From NCBI GenBank assembly GCA_028869975.1, contig JAGWQR010000104.1, positions 1 through 14,343 of the forward strand: 14,343 bases of DNA, given 5' to 3'. The DNA comes from Alphaproteobacteria bacterium (GTDB lineage Bacteria; Pseudomonadota; Alphaproteobacteria; Sphingomonadales; Sphingomonadaceae). Shown piece by piece: positions 14,205 through 14,343 of the stretch (its first letter is position 1; each line of letters starts with the position of its first letter). Below the pieces are notes generated by a model. The model ran no database searches and was not told where the DNA came from. It worked only from the letters and a program-made list of their open reading frames with translations. The position numbers and the translations under genes were made by a program.

Positions 14205-14343
14205 CCGAACGCCAATGCCGTCCAGTCGGTGGATGACGCACGCGTGGCTGGTGTTACCAATACATCCGGATCGAAATGTCCTGGCACTGCATCATATTCT
14301 AGCTCTTTCGATCCGCCGGTTTCGGACGTGTAATAGCCTGTCA
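14201..14343 (-). CDS. Gluconate 2-dehydrogenase subunit 3-like protein, C-terminal end only
   Basis: The last 47 codons of a minus-strand gene that enters from the right edge. The residues TGYYTSETGGSKELEYDAVP match the conserved end of gluconate 2-dehydrogenase subunit 3 proteins, whose usual form is close to YYTSEIGxKELxY. The stop overlaps the GMC start (ATGA), so the two are translated together. This small subunit normally carries a twin-arginine signal and escorts the flavoenzyme to the periplasm; that part is outside the window. Confidence 0.8.
   Translation of the reverse strand, partial: TGYYTSETGGSKELEYDAVPGHFDPDVLVTPATRASSTDWTALAFG

Overview
The window looks like a chromosomal stretch of a sphingomonad-type alphaproteobacterium (Sphingopyxis, Novosphingobium or Sphingobium relatives). 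The reasons are the high GC, a FecI/FecR pair, a MarR-controlled hydroxycinnamoyl-CoA hydratase/lyase-type gene, a periplasmic GH3 glycosidase, and a GMC oxidoreductase paired with a gluconate 2-dehydrogenase subunit 3-like protein. The genus is an inference from gene content. No RNA genes, insertion sequences, integrases or CRISPR arrays were seen.

Layout. (1) 1-1427, minus: ECF sigma factor and overlapping FecR-type anti-sigma regulator. FecR runs off the left edge, where a TonB-dependent receptor would be expected. (2) 1569-7030, plus: a tight run of VOC-fold protein, NADP-type SDR, PAPS-type sulfotransferase, zinc medium-chain alcohol dehydrogenase, DUF1214-like protein and NADPH-dependent FMN reductase. 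The first five are close or overlapping; the reductase follows a 112-bp gap holding its own promoter candidate. (3) 7047-10650, minus: GH3 glycosidase downstream of a crotonase-fold enzyme closest to 4-hydroxycinnamoyl-CoA hydratase/lyase. (4) 10734-11174, plus: a divergent MarR regulator, with inverted repeats in the shared 83-bp promoter region. (5) 11212-14343, minus: the end of a gluconate 2-dehydrogenase subunit 3-like gene, a GMC flavoenzyme with an apparent [3Fe-4S] cysteine motif, and a Bcr/CflA-type MFS transporter.

How the parts may work together (inference). The right half suits use of plant-derived phenolic glycosides: GH3 cleavage or GMC oxidation of the sugar, side-chain cleavage of a hydroxycinnamoyl-CoA by the crotonase, repression by the MarR protein, and transport by the MFS protein. 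No acyl-CoA synthetase or aldehyde dehydrogenase for that route is in the window. The six-gene plus-strand cluster is the least explained part. It combines two alcohol/ketone oxidoreductases, a VOC protein, a sulfotransferase and a DUF1214-like protein. I know of no characterised pathway with this set, and it is the best candidate here for an undescribed system.
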